Source of the DNA: Paracoccaceae bacterium
GTDB taxonomy: Bacteria; Pseudomonadota; Alphaproteobacteria; Rhodobacterales; Rhodobacteraceae
Reading direction: 5' to 3'
Assembly: GCA_030625695.1 (NCBI GenBank)
Contig: DAOUQK010000166.1
Span: 1 to 7,837, forward strand
Length of the DNA stretch: 7,837 nt
Below, in pieces: positions 7,122-7,837 of the stretch (positions within the stretch are counted from its first letter, which is position 1; the number at the start of each line of letters is the position of its first letter). The notes below the pieces were generated by a model. The model searched no databases. It worked only from the letters and a program-made list of their open reading frames with translations, and was not told the origin of the DNA. The position numbers and the translations under genes are program-made.

Positions 7122-7837
7122 GCAGCGGCCTCATTTCTGGTCAGCGCCGCCGTGGTGGTTTCAATCAGATCAGCCAGGCTGTCGCCCCGCGCCCTTGCGG
7201 CAAAATTCAGCGCCATCCGGTGGCTTAGCACCGGGCGGGCCATGTCGATCACATCTTCGGCGTTGGGCACCAAACGACCCTGTAACAAGGCCCGTGCGCG
7301 CACCGTCATCATCAAGGCCTGCGAGGCGCGCGGCCCCGGACCCCAGGCCACGGTTTCTTTCACCCGCTCTGATACACCCGGTTCCTCCGGGCGAAACGCA
7401 CGCACCAGATCAAGGATCATCTCGACCACCGATTCTCCGACCGGCATACGCCTAAGCAACGTCTGAGCGGCCAGTAGTTCGCCCGGTTCAAACACCTGAG
7501 ATGCCTCCAATTCATCGACCCCGGTAGTGGCCATCAGAATGTCGCGTTCGGTTTCACGGCTGGGATAATCCACATCGACCTGCACCAGAAACCGGTCCAG
7601 CTGGGCCTCGGGCAGGGGATAGGTGCCTTCCTGTTCAATCGGATTTTGCGTCGCCAGAACGTGGAATGGTGCGTCCAGCGGACGATCTTCGCCTGCCACA
7701 CTGACCATACGTTCCTGCATTGCCTGCAATAGCGCGGACTGAGTGCGCGGACTGGCGCGGTTGATCTCATCCGCCATCAGCAACTGGCAAAACACCGGAC
7801 CGGGCACAAAGCGAAAGCTGCGCCGCCCGTCGGCGTC
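7118..7837 (-). CDS. MoxR-family AAA+ ATPase, C-terminal part, 5'-truncated by window edge
   Basis: This is the C-terminal 239 residues of a MoxR-type AAA+ ATPase, a cytosolic ring-forming ATPase thought to act as a chaperone for partner proteins bearing VWA or DUF58 domains. Counting from the window edge, the Walker B motif is LLMADE (19-24) followed by INRASPRTQSALLQAMQER (25-43). Sensor 1 is ATQNP (62-66), the arginine-finger region is LPEAQLDRF (75-83) and sensor 2 is GPGPR (166-170). All expected catalytic elements in the visible part are intact. Family members have about 320-335 residues, so roughly 90, including Walker A, lie beyond base 7837. The reading frame is open to the edge; a GTG at 7807 is an internal valine in the conserved segment before Walker B, not a start. 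It is the first visible gene of the operon and its TGA overlaps the GTG of the DUF58 gene. In related genomes a DUF1285 gene often precedes it, which cannot be checked here. Confidence 0.96.
   Translation of the reverse strand, partial: DADGRRSFRFVPGPVFCQLLMADEINRASPRTQSALLQAMQERMVSVAGEDRPLDAPFHVLATQNPIEQEGTYPLPEAQLDRFLVQVDVDYPSRETERDILMATTGVDELEASQVFEPGELLAAQTLLRRMPVGESVVEMILDLVRAFRPEEPGVSERVKETVAWGPGPRASQALMMTVRARALLQGRLVPNAEDVIDMARPVLSHRMALNFAARARGDSLADLIETTTAALTRNEAAA
7129..7132 (-). promoter_or_regulatory. Ribosome binding site (GAGG) of the DUF58 gene
   Basis: On the minus strand GAGG lies 7 bases before the GTG at 7121, within the last codons of the moxR gene. It supports the unusual GTG start, which shares bases with the moxR TGA, and suggests re-initiation by ribosomes finishing moxR. 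Confidence 0.65.

Noticed and set aside
7805..7807. GTG at 7807 as the start of the MoxR gene
   Set aside because: The frame stays open to the window edge and the upstream codons encode the conserved stretch preceding Walker B; starting here would remove Walker A.
1..7837. Mobile element, CRISPR array, tRNA or defence island
   Set aside because: No transposase, integrase, direct-repeat array, tRNA-like fold or recognised defence effector is visible, and the composition is uniform across the window. MoxR-VWA pairs do occur in some ternary defence systems, but the membrane domains here fit the housekeeping alphaproteobacterial locus.

Overview
The window looks like a chromosomal segment of an alphaproteobacterium, most probably a member of the Rhodobacterales (inference from high GC, codon use and the gene set; no rRNA or other phylogenetic marker is present). 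It is densely coding: only one gap of 108 bases (1316-1423) holds no gene. I see no tRNA, rRNA, CRISPR array, transposase or phage gene.

Layout. On the + strand, 1-1315 is the 3' part of a penicillin-binding protein 1C gene (pbpC): the whole transpeptidase domain plus the C-terminal BiPBP_C domain, with the glycosyltransferase half lying before the window. After a short gap carrying a REP-like hairpin, the rest of the window is a convergent minus-strand operon. In the direction of transcription it reads: MoxR-family AAA+ ATPase (7837-7118, 5' end outside the window), DUF58 protein (7121-6234), a 924-residue membrane protein with BatA N-terminal region and C-terminal DUF4159 domain (6237-3463), and a 680-residue membrane protein with a VWA-type MIDAS motif and a glutamine-amidotransferase-like fold (3466-1424). 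Each junction is a 4-base stop/start overlap (GTGA, ATGA, ATGA), so the four genes are almost certainly co-transcribed and translationally coupled. The operon promoter is not in the window.

How the genes may work together. MoxR ATPases paired with DUF58/VWA partners are a widespread chaperone-like arrangement (Bat/aerotolerance-type loci in Bacteroidetes, MoxR-VWA systems in proteobacteria). Here the cytosolic pair (MoxR plus DUF58) is followed by two inner-membrane proteins whose positive-inside charges place large domains in the periplasm. The two share the same build: two N-terminal membrane helices, a VWA-like region, beta-sandwich segments and a cysteine-free amidotransferase-like domain, then C-terminal membrane anchoring. 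Only the last protein keeps an intact-looking MIDAS metal site. The first extends into a DUF4159 domain through a segment that resembles an internalised signal peptide. The locus type is known and conserved in alphaproteobacteria, but I know of no firmly established biochemical function for it. An envelope-related role is an inference from topology and is only weakly supported by the neighbouring pbpC.
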